In this document: in pieces, positions 1-7,168 of the stretch
How the letters are laid out: the number at the start of each line of letters is the position of its first letter
How positions within the stretch are numbered: position 1 is the first letter of the stretch
Assembly (NCBI RefSeq): GCF_018986915.1
Contig: NZ_CP076723.1
Coordinates: 1,831,501-1,895,500 of the forward strand
DNA: 64,000 bases
Source of the DNA: Geomonas oryzisoli
Lineage (GTDB): Bacteria; Desulfobacterota; Desulfuromonadia; Geobacterales; Geobacteraceae
Direction of reading: 5' to 3'
Position numbers and translations under genes: made by a program
Notes under the pieces: generated by a model
Seen by the model: only the letters and a program-made list of their open reading frames with translations
Database searches by the model: none
Told to the model about the DNA's origin: nothing

Positions 1-2
1 CG

Positions 3-128
3 CTGATCACTTCCCTGGTTCACCTGGTGTTGAAGCTCGACAACAAACTGCTCTTTGCCGCTGGCAGGTTGGGTATAAAGATACCCGGCCTCACAGGATG
101 GGTGCTGTGCGAAAAACAAGGATCGTAA
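3..128 (+). CDS. C-terminal end of an upstream gene (partial)
   Basis: An open frame enters from the left edge and stops with TAA at 126-128, giving 41 residues ending in WVLCEKQGS. It overlaps the next gene (ATG at 98) by 31 bases, which suggests translational coupling. The fragment has no diagnostic motif. The hydrophobic stretch and the late Trp-Val-Leu-Cys-Glu-Lys could belong to the last strand of a class I methyltransferase, but this is a guess. The reading frame itself is supported only by its being open and by the coupled arrangement. Confidence 0.45.
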   Translation: MITSLVHLVLKLDNKLLFAAGRLGIKIPGLTGWVLCEKQGS

Positions 129-913
129 TCCCCTGTTACAACGAGTCGCAGCGCCTCCTGCCGCAGGCTTTCCTATCAGCCCTGCATAACGATCCCTCTT
201 TGTCTTTCCTCTTTGTCAACGACGGCAGCACTGACAGTACGCTGCAGGTACTGAACTCCATCAGGGATAAATATCCGGCGCAGGTCGACGTACTCGATCT
301 GGAGACCAACTGCGGCAAGGCCGAGGCGGTGAGGCGCGGGGTCCTGGAGGCCAGCGAGGGGCCGTTTCAATACGTGGGGTATTGGGATGCCGACCTGGCA
401 ACGCCGCTGGACGCGATCGACGAGTTCTGCGCGGTGCTGGATAAACGCCAGGTCGATGCGGTGCTGGGATCGCGGGTCCGCCTGCTGGGGAGAAGGATCA
501 AGCGCAGGCCGGTGAGACACTACCTGGGCAGGATATTCGCCACCTGCGCTTCCGTACTGCTCGGCATGAACATCTATGACACCCAGTGCGGCGCGAAGAT
601 CTTCCGCAACTCGACGGCGTTGCACATGGTCTTCGCCTCGCCGTTCAAGGTGAGCTGGATTTTCGACGTGGAGATGCTGGCCAGGTTCCCACTGGTGCTG
701 GATGCATCCTGTGCCGAAGTAAGCGCCAACTGGGTGGAGTTCCCGCTGCACGAATGGCAGGACGTCAAGGGGTCGAAGCTGCGCGGCACGGATTACTTCA
801 AGGCTCTCGCGGAGTTCGGCACGCTGTTTTTCTTCCTCAAAACCCCGGTCCGCAAGGCCTACCGACGCTACCTGCAGGGGGGAGGCAGCCGCCCGGCAGA
901 CTCCCGCACCTGA
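98..913 (+). CDS. Glycosyltransferase family 2 (dolichyl-phosphate glucosyltransferase-like)
   Basis: Predicted to transfer a sugar from a nucleotide-sugar donor to a lipid or glycan acceptor at the inner face of the membrane. The 271 residues open with the GT2/GT-A signature IVIPCYNES (about 9-17), followed by FVNDGSTD (39-46) and the metal-binding DAD at 97-99 in YWDADLATP. The later QCGAKIF segment and the basic, aromatic C terminus (FFFLKTPVRKAYRRY) resemble the bacterial branch of the dolichyl-phosphate beta-glucosyltransferase group. No multi-span membrane tail is present. The ATG at 98 overlaps the preceding gene. The acceptor cannot be read from the sequence. Confidence 0.85.
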   Translation: MGAVRKTRIVIPCYNESQRLLPQAFLSALHNDPSLSFLFVNDGSTDSTLQVLNSIRDKYPAQVDVLDLETNCGKAEAVRRGVLEASEGPFQYVGYWDADLATPLDAIDEFCAVLDKRQVDAVLGSRVRLLGRRIKRRPVRHYLGRIFATCASVLLGMNIYDTQCGAKIFRNSTALHMVFASPFKVSWIFDVEMLARFPLVLDASCAEVSANWVEFPLHEWQDVKGSKLRGTDYFKALAEFGTLFFFLKTPVRKAYRRYLQGGGSRPADSRT

Positions 914-943
914 CCGACACTCCCTGCTTCGCGTATACCTTGC

Positions 944-971
944 TTGCCAACGGCACAGCCTTGGGTAACAT
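944..971 (+). promoter_or_regulatory. Possible sigma-70 promoter of ferritin
   Basis: TTGCCA (944-949) and TAACAT (966-971) are separated by 16 bases, about 65 bases upstream of the ferritin start. The hexamers fit sigma-70 moderately. No Fur-like palindrome was recognised beside it. Confidence 0.35.
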
Positions 972-1038
972 AGTACGTGCATGACAAAGAGCGAATAGAA
1001 AAGACCACGTGCTATTTGATTACAAGGAGGAACACCTG

Positions 1039-1557
1039 ATGCTGACCGACAAGCTGTGCACCGCTCTCAACAAACAACTCAACAACGAACTTTACTCTGC
1101 CTATCTCTACCTTTCCATGTCTTCCTATGCCTCTTCCATCGGCCTCAAAGGCAGCGCCAACTGGTTCATGGTTCAGTACCAGGAGGAGATGGTTCATGCC
1201 ATGAAGTTTTACAACTATATCAACAGCCGCGGCGAGCACGTGAAGCTGCAGGCGATCGACGCTCCCCCCGCCGAATTCAAGAACCTTTTGGACATGTTCG
1301 AGCAGACCCTGAAGCACGAATTGACCATCACCGCCTCGATCAACGAGCTCACCGACTTGGCCCTCTCCGAAAAGGACCACGCCACCAACATCTTCCTGCA
1401 GTGGTTCGTAACGGAGCAGATCGAGGAGGAGGAGAACGACCGGGACATCATCGGCAAGCTGAAGCTGATCGGGGACAACGGGCAGGGGCTTTTGATGCTG
1501 GACAACGAGCTGGCGACCAGGGTCTTCGTGCCGCCGCCGACGACTGCGGCACCGTAG
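1039..1557 (+). CDS. ftnA: Non-haem bacterial ferritin
   Basis: Cytoplasmic iron-storage protein that oxidises Fe(II) and mineralises Fe(III) inside a 24-subunit shell. The ATG at 1039 is chosen because AAGGAGG lies 9 bases upstream; a longer frame from 1009 has no such site. In this numbering the ferroxidase ligands fall where they do in E. coli FtnA: E17, Y24, E50, H53, E94 and Q127, with the third-site glutamates E126, E129 and E130. The 172 residues are close to the usual length, with a Pro/Thr/Ala-rich tail. The gene stands alone and is followed by repeat DNA and a bidirectional terminator. No haem-ligating bacterioferritin Met is apparent. Confidence 0.95.
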   Translation: MLTDKLCTALNKQLNNELYSAYLYLSMSSYASSIGLKGSANWFMVQYQEEMVHAMKFYNYINSRGEHVKLQAIDAPPAEFKNLLDMFEQTLKHELTITASINELTDLALSEKDHATNIFLQWFVTEQIEEEENDRDIIGKLKLIGDNGQGLLMLDNELATRVFVPPPTTAAP

Positions 1558-1558
1558 G

Positions 1559-1593
1559 AAATCCCCCCCGTCCCCCTTTGACAAGGGGGGGGC
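1559..1593. repeat. C/G-rich palindromic repeat (family A), copy 1
   Basis: An inverted pair of C-run and G-run arms around CCCCCTTTGACAAGGGGG, starting 2 bases after the ferritin stop codon. Related copies lie at 6965-6990, 40343-40377 and 59686-59775. It is followed at once by a family B palindrome, the same A-then-B order seen at 6965-7060. Confidence 0.7.
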
Positions 1594-1598
1594 ATGAG

Positions 1599-1640
1599 GG
1601 GGACTGGCTCCGCAGGTGCCTGTCCTCTTAGTGCTTGGGT
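1599..1640. repeat. Family B palindromic repeat, solo copy with TTAGTGCTTG flank
   Basis: Contains the arms GGGGACTGGCTCCG and CAGGTGCCTGTCC followed by the TTAGTGCTTG flank. This matches the left half of the composite element at 7014-7162. The right half is missing or too decayed to recognise; GGCGCGTTCGG near 1660 may be a remnant. Confidence 0.7.
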
Positions 1641-1720
1641 TTCGCAAGGGGGGACGTGAGGCGCGTTCGGTGGGGCGTGGACCACATGGTCGCAGCTTCC
1701 ACACACTTTTCGAAACAATT

Positions 1721-1752
1721 AAAAAGGGCCCGTTGCTACGGGCCCTTTTTTT
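1721..1752. terminator. Bidirectional rho-independent terminator
   Basis: AAAAAGGGCCCGT and its inverted copy ACGGGCCCTTTTTTT form a perfect stem with a very short loop and U-tracts on both strands. It lies between the convergent ferritin and PPIC-isomerase genes and can serve both. Confidence 0.9.
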
Positions 1753-1774
1753 ATCGCGATGAAAGTTTATAGAA

Positions 1775-3100
1775 CTAGTTCTTCTCGATCTTGGCGGTCT
1801 TCTTCAGCTGCTCTACCAGGGTGGTGACTTCCTGCTGCACTTTCTGACGCTTCAGGAAGTCGGCAATCTTGTCCTTCACGTTCTCGAACTTCTCGGCACC
1901 CGCTTCCTGCTTGTCGGTCACTTTGATGATGTGATAACCGAACTCGGACTCGACTACGCCGCTTACTTCGCCCTTCTTGAGACCAAAGGCTGCTTTCTCG
2001 AAGGCGGGGACCATCTCGCCACGACCGAAAGCCCCGAGGTCGCCACCCTGGCTGGCAGAGGGACAGGATGACTCGGCTTTGGCTACAGCCGCAAAGTCCT
2101 CACCCGCCTTCACCCGCTTGAGCAGCGCCTCCGCCTTCTCCTTGGCGCGCTTGCGCTCTTCAGGGGTCGTATTCACGTCGGCACTTACCAGGATGTGACT
2201 GGCTCGAACCGCTTCGGGCTGCTTGAAGTACTGGTCCTTGTTGTCTTCGTAGAACTTCTTCGCTTCGGCATCGGTGGCTGCCGCCTTGGCGGTGAACTTC
2301 TGCTCGATGAAGTTGTTGATGACGATGTCCTTGCGGGTGAAATCCTGCATGTCCTGCATGGTCATGTCGACGCTCTTCAGCGCGTCGATGAATTCCTCGT
2401 CGGATTTGAACTTCGCCCGGTTCAGGGCCACTTTGTCGTTCACCTGCTGATCCAGGTCGGGTACGTCAATCTTGACGGCCTCCTGGTACAGGAGCTCCAC
2501 GGAGGTGAGCTGGTCCAGGACTGCGGCCTCGGCTTCCTTCTGAGCCTCGGGCGCCAGAGGCTGGGTCACCTTGCTTTGCGCCAGCATGACCTTGAGAGCG
2601 CGATCCATGTCCAGCTTGGTGATGACGGAGCCGTTGACGCGCAGCACGGCGATGTTGGCGGGATGCTGGGACTGCTGGGACAGCTCCTTTTGCTGCTGTT
2701 CTTTGGCCAGATCAGCGACTTCCTTGAGCGCATCCTTTGTCGGTTCCTTGGCCGCCTCGTTGACCGGTTCCTTGACCGCGTCTTTGGCAGGGGCCTTGGC
2801 TGCCTCTTTATTTGCCGCCGGAGCAGAAGCCTCGGCAGGTGCCTTTGCCGCAGGTTTTGCAGCGGCCTTTACGGCAGGGGCCGGTGCCTTGGCCGCGGTC
2901 TTGGCCTTGGCAGCGTGCTTGGCTCCCTTCTTGGCGTGCTTCTTCGCGGCAGCTTTCTTCGCAGGCTTGACCGCGGTTTTCGCTGCCGGTTCGGCAGCAT
3001 CGTTTCCGGCGGCTTCCTCGGCAAGAGCGCCGACGGGTAGCGTCAGGGCCAAAAGAAGGGCGGCAACGGCAGGCATGGTCGATTTCTTGAAGGAAAACAT
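1775..3100 (-). CDS. Exported PPIC-type peptidyl-prolyl isomerase with Lys/Ala/Pro-rich N-terminal region
   Basis: Parvulin-family foldase predicted to act outside the cytoplasmic membrane. The start is ATG at 3100, six bases after AAAGGAG on the minus strand; upstream ATGs abut or precede that site. The 441 residues begin with a signal peptide cleaved near GALA-EE. A low-complexity stretch of about 100 residues follows, built from AK, KPA and KAA units and resembling histone H1 tails. After that come a SurA-like N-terminal helical segment (about 150-290) and a PPIC domain (about 295-395) with [24 protein letters not shown] and [10 protein letters not shown]. The positive tail is unusual for an exported foldase and could bind cell wall, LPS or nucleic acid. 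Transcribed from its own promoter toward the terminator shared with ferritin. Confidence 0.85.
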   Translation of the reverse strand: MFSFKKSTMPAVAALLLALTLPVGALAEEAAGNDAAEPAAKTAVKPAKKAAAKKHAKKGAKHAAKAKTAAKAPAPAVKAAAKPAAKAPAEASAPAANKEAAKAPAKDAVKEPVNEAAKEPTKDALKEVADLAKEQQQKELSQQSQHPANIAVLRVNGSVITKLDMDRALKVMLAQSKVTQPLAPEAQKEAEAAVLDQLTSVELLYQEAVKIDVPDLDQQVNDKVALNRAKFKSDEEFIDALKSVDMTMQDMQDFTRKDIVINNFIEQKFTAKAAATDAEAKKFYEDNKDQYFKQPEAVRASHILVSADVNTTPEERKRAKEKAEALLKRVKAGEDFAAVAKAESSCPSASQGGDLGAFGRGEMVPAFEKAAFGLKKGEVSGVVESEFGYHIIKVTDKQEAGAEKFENVKDKIADFLKRQKVQQEVTTLVEQLKKTAKIEKN

Positions 3101-3132
3101 GCACATCTCCTTTGAGAATAATTTATCAACGG

Positions 3133-3161
3133 ATAGTAGCATCTATGTGGGGTCAATTCAA
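3133..3161 (-). promoter_or_regulatory. Sigma-70 promoter for the PPIC isomerase
   Basis: Reading the minus strand, TTGAAT and TACTAT are separated by 17 bases, about 35 bases upstream of the start codon. Spacing and -10 match are good. Confidence 0.55.
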
Positions 3162-3292
3162 ATCAGAAAACCGTATAGAAGGAAAAGCGTCATTATTTGT
3201 TGTTGGGGGTTTTATTGCGCTGCGGAATGTGATAAGTATGACTGCACATTTTTCTCCGGTTATAACTTCCAGAACCAAAAGGAGCATACGAC

Positions 3293-3529
3293 ATGTCGAA
3301 GAAAACCGAACAGGCCGCTCTGTTGGCCTTCCTGGCCGGAGCCGCGGTAGCTGCGGGTGCCGCTCTCCTCTTTACCCCGAAAACCGGCCGCGAGGTTCGC
3401 GAAAAGCTGGGCGAAGCGAAAGACGAGGCGTTGGACAAGCTGAAAGGGTGCGTGAAGAACGCGAAGCTGCGCTCCAGGAAGAACGGCTCCGATCAGATGA
3501 ACTACGACGGCGGAGACTGCTGGATATAA
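3293..3529 (+). CDS. YtxH-family small membrane protein
   Basis: A 78-residue protein with one N-terminal hydrophobic segment (about 8-27, rich in Ala and Gly), directly followed by the YtxH signature LLFTPKTGREVREKL and a charged amphipathic tail. YtxH-type proteins are small stress-associated membrane proteins without a known catalytic role. The start has AAAGGAG upstream. A longer paralogue lies at 8437-8793. The two share the pattern hydrophobic segment, then (F/Y)(T/A)P-x-(T/S)G-x(2-3)-R, then a Lys/Glu-rich helix. Confidence 0.8.
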   Translation: MSKKTEQAALLAFLAGAAVAAGAALLFTPKTGREVREKLGEAKDEALDKLKGCVKNAKLRSRKNGSDQMNYDGGDCWI

Positions 3530-3537
3530 AGTAAAGA

Positions 3538-3574
3538 GGCCGGATCCCTTACGGGGTCCGGCCTTCGTTTTTTA
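3538..3574 (+). terminator. Rho-independent terminator
   Basis: GGCCGGATCCC and GGGGTCCGGCC pair around a short loop and are followed by TTCGTTTTTT. The U-tract runs into the stop codon of the convergent ptsP gene. Confidence 0.85.
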
Positions 3575-5914
3575 CAGCCCCAGTTCCCGCTGGGTCGCTT
3601 CCAGGTATTCCCTGATCGATCGGGCGCTCTCCATGGCGAGCACCCGGTCGCCGATCTCACGCGCCTTTTGCAAAGTGATGCGACGCACCGCCTCTTTTAC
3701 CCGGGGGATATTGGGCGCCGACAGGCTGAAGCTGCGCAGGCCAAGTCCCATGAGCAGTATCGCGTTGATCGGTTCTCCCGCCATCTCGCCGCACAGCGAG
3801 GCCGGCTTGCCCGCGCCCGCGGCGGCATCCGCCACCTTTTTTATGGAATGCAGTACCGCCGGATGGTACGGGTCGTACCATTTCTTCACCCTCGGGTTGT
3901 TTCGGTCGCAGGCCAGGGTGTACTGGATCAGGTCGTTGGTCCCGATGCTCAAATAATCCACTTCCTTGACCAGCATGTCCGCCACCATCACCGCCGCGGG
4001 CAGCTCCACCATCACCCCCAGCCCGATCTCCCGGTCGAAGCTTCGTCCCTCGCGGGTCAGCTCGTCCTTCACCTGCGCCAGGATCGTCTTGATGCGGCGC
4101 ACCTCGTCCACCCCCGAGATCATCGGGAACATGAGGTTGCACTTCCCGGACGCCGAGGCGATCAGGATGGCGGCAAGCTGTTCCCTGAGGATGTCCTCCC
4201 GGTCCAGCGAGATGCGCATGGAGCGCCAGCCCAGGAAGGGGTTGTCCTCTTTGGGATGGGGGAAGTAGGAGAGTCCCTTGTCGCCGCCGATGTCGAGGGT
4301 ACGGATGTTGACCGGCAGCCCCGGGAACCCCTCCAGCATCTTGCGGTAGACCGCGGCCTGCACCTGGCGGGAAGGGAGGGAGGAGCGGGTCATGAAGGGG
4401 AACTCGGTGCGGTACAGGCCGACCCCCTCGGCCCCGTGCAGGTGCGCCACCTTGAGGTCGCTCAAGAGGCCGACGTTGGCCAGAAGCGAGACGGTGCAGC
4501 CGTCCGGGGTGCAGGCGGGAAGGTCGCGGATCTCTTCGAGGGCGCGCTGCTTCTGGTCGAAGTCCCCCTGCAGGCGCACGTACTCCTGCTTCACGCTCTG
4601 GTCGGGATTGACGTAGACGCAGCCGGAGTTGCCGTCGACCACCACCTCGCTGCGCACGCCGACCCGCTGTAACAGCCCTTCCACGCCGAAGACGGCGGGG
4701 ATACCCAGGGCGCGCGCCATGATGGCGGAGTGGGCGTTCAGGTTCCCCTTTTCGGTGGCGATGCCGATCACCTTGCCGTGGTCCATGATGGCGAGGTCGG
4801 AGGGGAGCAGTTCGCGCGCCACGATGATGCGCTCGTCGCGCAGACGCTCGCGGTGCGTGCTGTGACCGTTCAGGGCGTCGCAGATGCGGCGGCCGATGTC
4901 CTCCATGTCCGCGCTGCGTTCGCGCAGGTAAGGGTCCTCCATCCTGGCGAAGGCGGAGACGTAGGCCTCGACCACCTGGTTCACCGCCCGGTGGGCGCCG
5001 AGTCCGTCCTCGATGAGGGCGGTGATTTTGGCGATGAAGCCGCGGTCCTCGAGGATCATGAGGTGGCTGTGAAATATTGAGGCGTCGGCCTCGGAGAGGA
5101 TCTCCCCCATCCGCTTTTCCATGTAGATGGTGTGGATGCGGGCCTTCTCCAGGGCCTGGTGGAACATGTTCAGCTCTTCCGAACGGGGGCGGGCGCGCTC
5201 CAGGATCGCCTCCTCGCTCGGGCCGCGGTGGTGCAGGATGGAGACCTTGCCCAGGGCGAAGCCGGGGGAGATGCCGATGCCGACCAGGGCAGCCGAAGAG
5301 GGGCCCTTGCGCGAGGAACGGCCCCCCTCCTTGAGGACGCCGTTCTTCTTGAGGCGGTCCACCTCGGCGGCGAAGAAGGCACGCTCCTCCTCCTTCTTGC
5401 GGATGGAGTCGAGCAGTTTGGCGTTGGAGACGATGCTGGAGATCTGCCAGGCTATGGTTGAGACGGCGCTGATCTCCTGGGGGGTGAAGGTGCGGGCTTC
5501 GCGGTTCTGGATGACCAGGACCCCCATCGGGATGTCGCGCTCGAAGAAGGGGACGCCCAGGAAGGAGAGAACCTTCTCTTCCTTGGTCTTGCGGAAGTAC
5601 TTGTAGCGGGGGTGCCTTGGGGCGTTGTCGGTGGCGACCACGCCGCGCTGCTCCACGACCAGACCGGTCAGGCCCTCCGAGATCTTCATGGTGATGCCGA
5701 CCGAGAGCCTGGAAAGGCCGCGGGTGGCGTGCAGGCGCAGGGTCTCGCCGTCCTCCTCCAGCAGGTAAATGGAGCAGACGTCGGAGGACATCCTCTTAGC
5801 CACCAGGTTTACGATGTTGTCCAGAGTCTCCTGCAGATCGTGAGACTGGAGAATCAGCGCGCTGATATCCTCCAGTGTCCTCAGTCCCAGTTGCTCACCA
5901 GCCTCCTCTGGCAT
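3572..5914 (-). CDS. ptsP: GAF-domain phosphoenolpyruvate-protein phosphotransferase (enzyme I-Ntr)
   Basis: Autophosphorylates from phosphoenolpyruvate and passes the phosphate to an NPr-type carrier, the first step of the nitrogen-related PTS that regulates metabolism. The ATG at 5914 follows GGGGAAGG; the open frame extends upstream but lacks family similarity there. The 780 residues comprise a GAF sensor (about 20-165), the EI N-terminal helical and swivelling domain with phospho-acceptor His395 in NLNAHSAIMARALGIPAV, and the PEP-binding barrel with GLYRTEFPFM, LDIGGDKG and the catalytic Cys in SLCGEMAGEP. Length and order fit PtsP rather than the sugar-PTS enzyme I, which has no GAF. No NPr or EIIA gene lies alongside. 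Confidence 0.95.
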   Translation of the reverse strand: MPEEAGEQLGLRTLEDISALILQSHDLQETLDNIVNLVAKRMSSDVCSIYLLEEDGETLRLHATRGLSRLSVGITMKISEGLTGLVVEQRGVVATDNAPRHPRYKYFRKTKEEKVLSFLGVPFFERDIPMGVLVIQNREARTFTPQEISAVSTIAWQISSIVSNAKLLDSIRKKEEERAFFAAEVDRLKKNGVLKEGGRSSRKGPSSAALVGIGISPGFALGKVSILHHRGPSEEAILERARPRSEELNMFHQALEKARIHTIYMEKRMGEILSEADASIFHSHLMILEDRGFIAKITALIEDGLGAHRAVNQVVEAYVSAFARMEDPYLRERSADMEDIGRRICDALNGHSTHRERLRDERIIVARELLPSDLAIMDHGKVIGIATEKGNLNAHSAIMARALGIPAVFGVEGLLQRVGVRSEVVVDGNSGCVYVNPDQSVKQEYVRLQGDFDQKQRALEEIRDLPACTPDGCTVSLLANVGLLSDLKVAHLHGAEGVGLYRTEFPFMTRSSLPSRQVQAAVYRKMLEGFPGLPVNIRTLDIGGDKGLSYFPHPKEDNPFLGWRSMRISLDREDILREQLAAILIASASGKCNLMFPMISGVDEVRRIKTILAQVKDELTREGRSFDREIGLGVMVELPAAVMVADMLVKEVDYLSIGTNDLIQYTLACDRNNPRVKKWYDPYHPAVLHSIKKVADAAAGAGKPASLCGEMAGEPINAILLMGLGLRSFSLSAPNIPRVKEAVRRITLQKAREIGDRVLAMESARSIREYLEATQRELGL

Positions 5915-6001
5915 TGCCTTCCCCTTTGCGTGTGATTGCTGCAGTATAAATGAGAAAAATGATATGTGAAAGGTTTTAATGCATTTTGAGTCGCTCTTAA
6001 G

Positions 6002-6030
6002 TTGGCAAAGGGATCGCTTCCTGTTATAGT
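6002..6030 (+). promoter_or_regulatory. Sigma-70 promoter for the TPR protein
   Basis: TTGGCA (6002-6007), a 17-base spacer and TATAGT (6025-6030), 40 bases upstream of the start codon. A close match to consensus, and nearly the same hexamers as the promoter at 8365-8392. Confidence 0.7.
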
Positions 6031-6069
6031 GTGCGCCAATGAAATCCGATTGGAGTCGTGGAGGTGGCA

Positions 6070-6861
6070 ATGGCAACAACTTTTGACGAAAAGCTGGCAA
6101 GCGGCATAGCGCAGATGGAGTCCGGCGAATACGCCCAGGCTGTCGAGGCTTTCAAGGGTTGCATCGCGCTGGAGCCCCAGAATGCGGAGGGATACTTCTA
6201 CCTCGGCGAGGCACACTCCGAGGCGGGGCAGGCCGATGACGCCATCGCGGCGCTCAAAAAGGGGCTGGAACTGGCACCGGGCGACCTGGACGGTCTGACC
6301 GCCCTGGGCGACGTCTACTTCGAATCGGGCAAGCACAAGGACGCCCTGGGGTGCTACCGCAAGGTGACCGAACTGCAGCCCAAGGATTGCGACGGCTACG
6401 TCAGCATGGGGCTCGTCTATAACGCCATGGAGCGCGCCGACGATGCGCTCAAGGCCTTCGAGAGGGCGCTGGAGCTCGACCCCGGCAACGTCTTTGCGCT
6501 GAACGCCATGGGGGATCTCTACTACGGTCTGGGCGACAACGAGAAGGCCATCGCCGCCTACCACCGCGGCATCGAGATCGATCCGACCGACGCCACCGCC
6601 CGCTTCAACCTGGGCGAGCTTTACTACGATATGGACGACCTGGAGGCGGCCGAGCGCGAGACCCTGGAGGCGATCCGTCTCGACCCCGATTTCACCATGA
6701 GCTACCTGACCCTGGGGAACATCTGCATCGACCAGGACCGCACCGCGGAGGCCATCAAGCACTTCGAGAATTACCTGAAGCGGGAGCACTCGCCCCAGGC
6801 CAGGGAGATGATCGCGGAGGTGAAGGCGGTGATCGAGGGGCTCAGGGAGGAGATGAAGTAG
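6070..6861 (+). CDS. Tetratricopeptide-repeat protein
   Basis: A 263-residue soluble protein built almost entirely of about seven 34-residue TPR units. Recurrent signatures include AEGYFYLGEAHSEAG, AIAALKKGLELAPGD and AIAAYHRGIEIDPTDA. It has no signal peptide, membrane segment or catalytic domain, so it probably acts as a scaffold for protein partners. The ATG at 6070 is preferred because GGAGG (6060-6064) lies 5 bases upstream; the in-frame GTG at 6058 overlaps that site. Divergent from ptsP, with its own strong promoter and terminator, so probably monocistronic. Confidence 0.85.
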   Translation: MATTFDEKLASGIAQMESGEYAQAVEAFKGCIALEPQNAEGYFYLGEAHSEAGQADDAIAALKKGLELAPGDLDGLTALGDVYFESGKHKDALGCYRKVTELQPKDCDGYVSMGLVYNAMERADDALKAFERALELDPGNVFALNAMGDLYYGLGDNEKAIAAYHRGIEIDPTDATARFNLGELYYDMDDLEAAERETLEAIRLDPDFTMSYLTLGNICIDQDRTAEAIKHFENYLKREHSPQAREMIAEVKAVIEGLREEMK

Positions 6862-6924
6862 AGGCAGGGGCTGGGAGCTAGACTGGGGACCAGGGACTGG
6901 CTGAAGAACATAACTGATAAAGGG

Positions 6925-6957
6925 AAGGGGAGCCGAAGGGGGCTCCCCTTTTTTTTG
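6925..6957 (+). terminator. Rho-independent terminator after the TPR gene
   Basis: AAGGGGAGCC and GGCTCCCCTT flank a short loop and are followed by an unbroken run of T residues. Confidence 0.9.
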
Positions 6958-6964
6958 TATAAAG

Positions 6965-6990
6965 GCAAATCCCCCTTTGACAAGGGGGGG
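6965..6990. repeat. Family A palindromic repeat, copy 2
   Basis: Carries the same CCCCCTTTGACAAGGGGG core as the copy after ferritin and is likewise followed by ACGTGAG-type sequence and then a family B palindrome. Confidence 0.7.
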
Positions 6991-7013
6991 ACGTGAGAGG
7001 GAGGAGGGGAGGA

Positions 7014-7162
7014 GGGGACTGGCTCCGTCAGGTGCCTGTCCCCTTAGTGCTTGTGTAGCGCTTGGGATGCTGCAGTGCTTGGGATGCTGTAGCGCTTGGG
7101 ATGCTGGCTGAGCTGAAAGACGCGTTCCGCGAAAGGGACAGGCACCTTGCGGAGCCTGTCCC
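7014..7162. repeat. Composite palindromic element (MITE/BIME-like), 149 bp
   Basis: Bounded by two inverted copies of an imperfect palindrome. The left copy has arms GGGACTGGCTCCG and CAGGTGCCTGTCCC; the right copy is its reverse. Between them lie a TTAGTGCTTGTG flank, three 17-bp tandem units (7054-7104), and a second flank GGCTGAGCTGAAAGACGCG followed by TTCCGC. The element at 45357-45460 aligns end to end with this one when reversed, apart from the tandem block. Confidence 0.8.
7054..7104. repeat. Three tandem copies of a 17-bp unit
   Basis: Units 7054-7070, 7071-7087 and 7088-7104. The first and third are identical, TGTAGCGCTTGGGATGC. The middle one differs at two positions, TGCAGTGCTTGGGATGC. 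It sits inside the composite repeat and accounts for nearly all of the length difference from the copy at 45357. Confidence 0.9.
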
Positions 7163-7168
7163 TTCTGC

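Larger units (their letters stand above)
6862..7168. other. Gene-free interval filled with a terminator and repeats
   Basis: This 307-base interval between convergent genes holds, in order, a rho-independent terminator, a family A palindrome, and the complete composite family B element with its internal 17-bp tandem repeat. No open frame with coding character is present. Confidence 0.8.
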
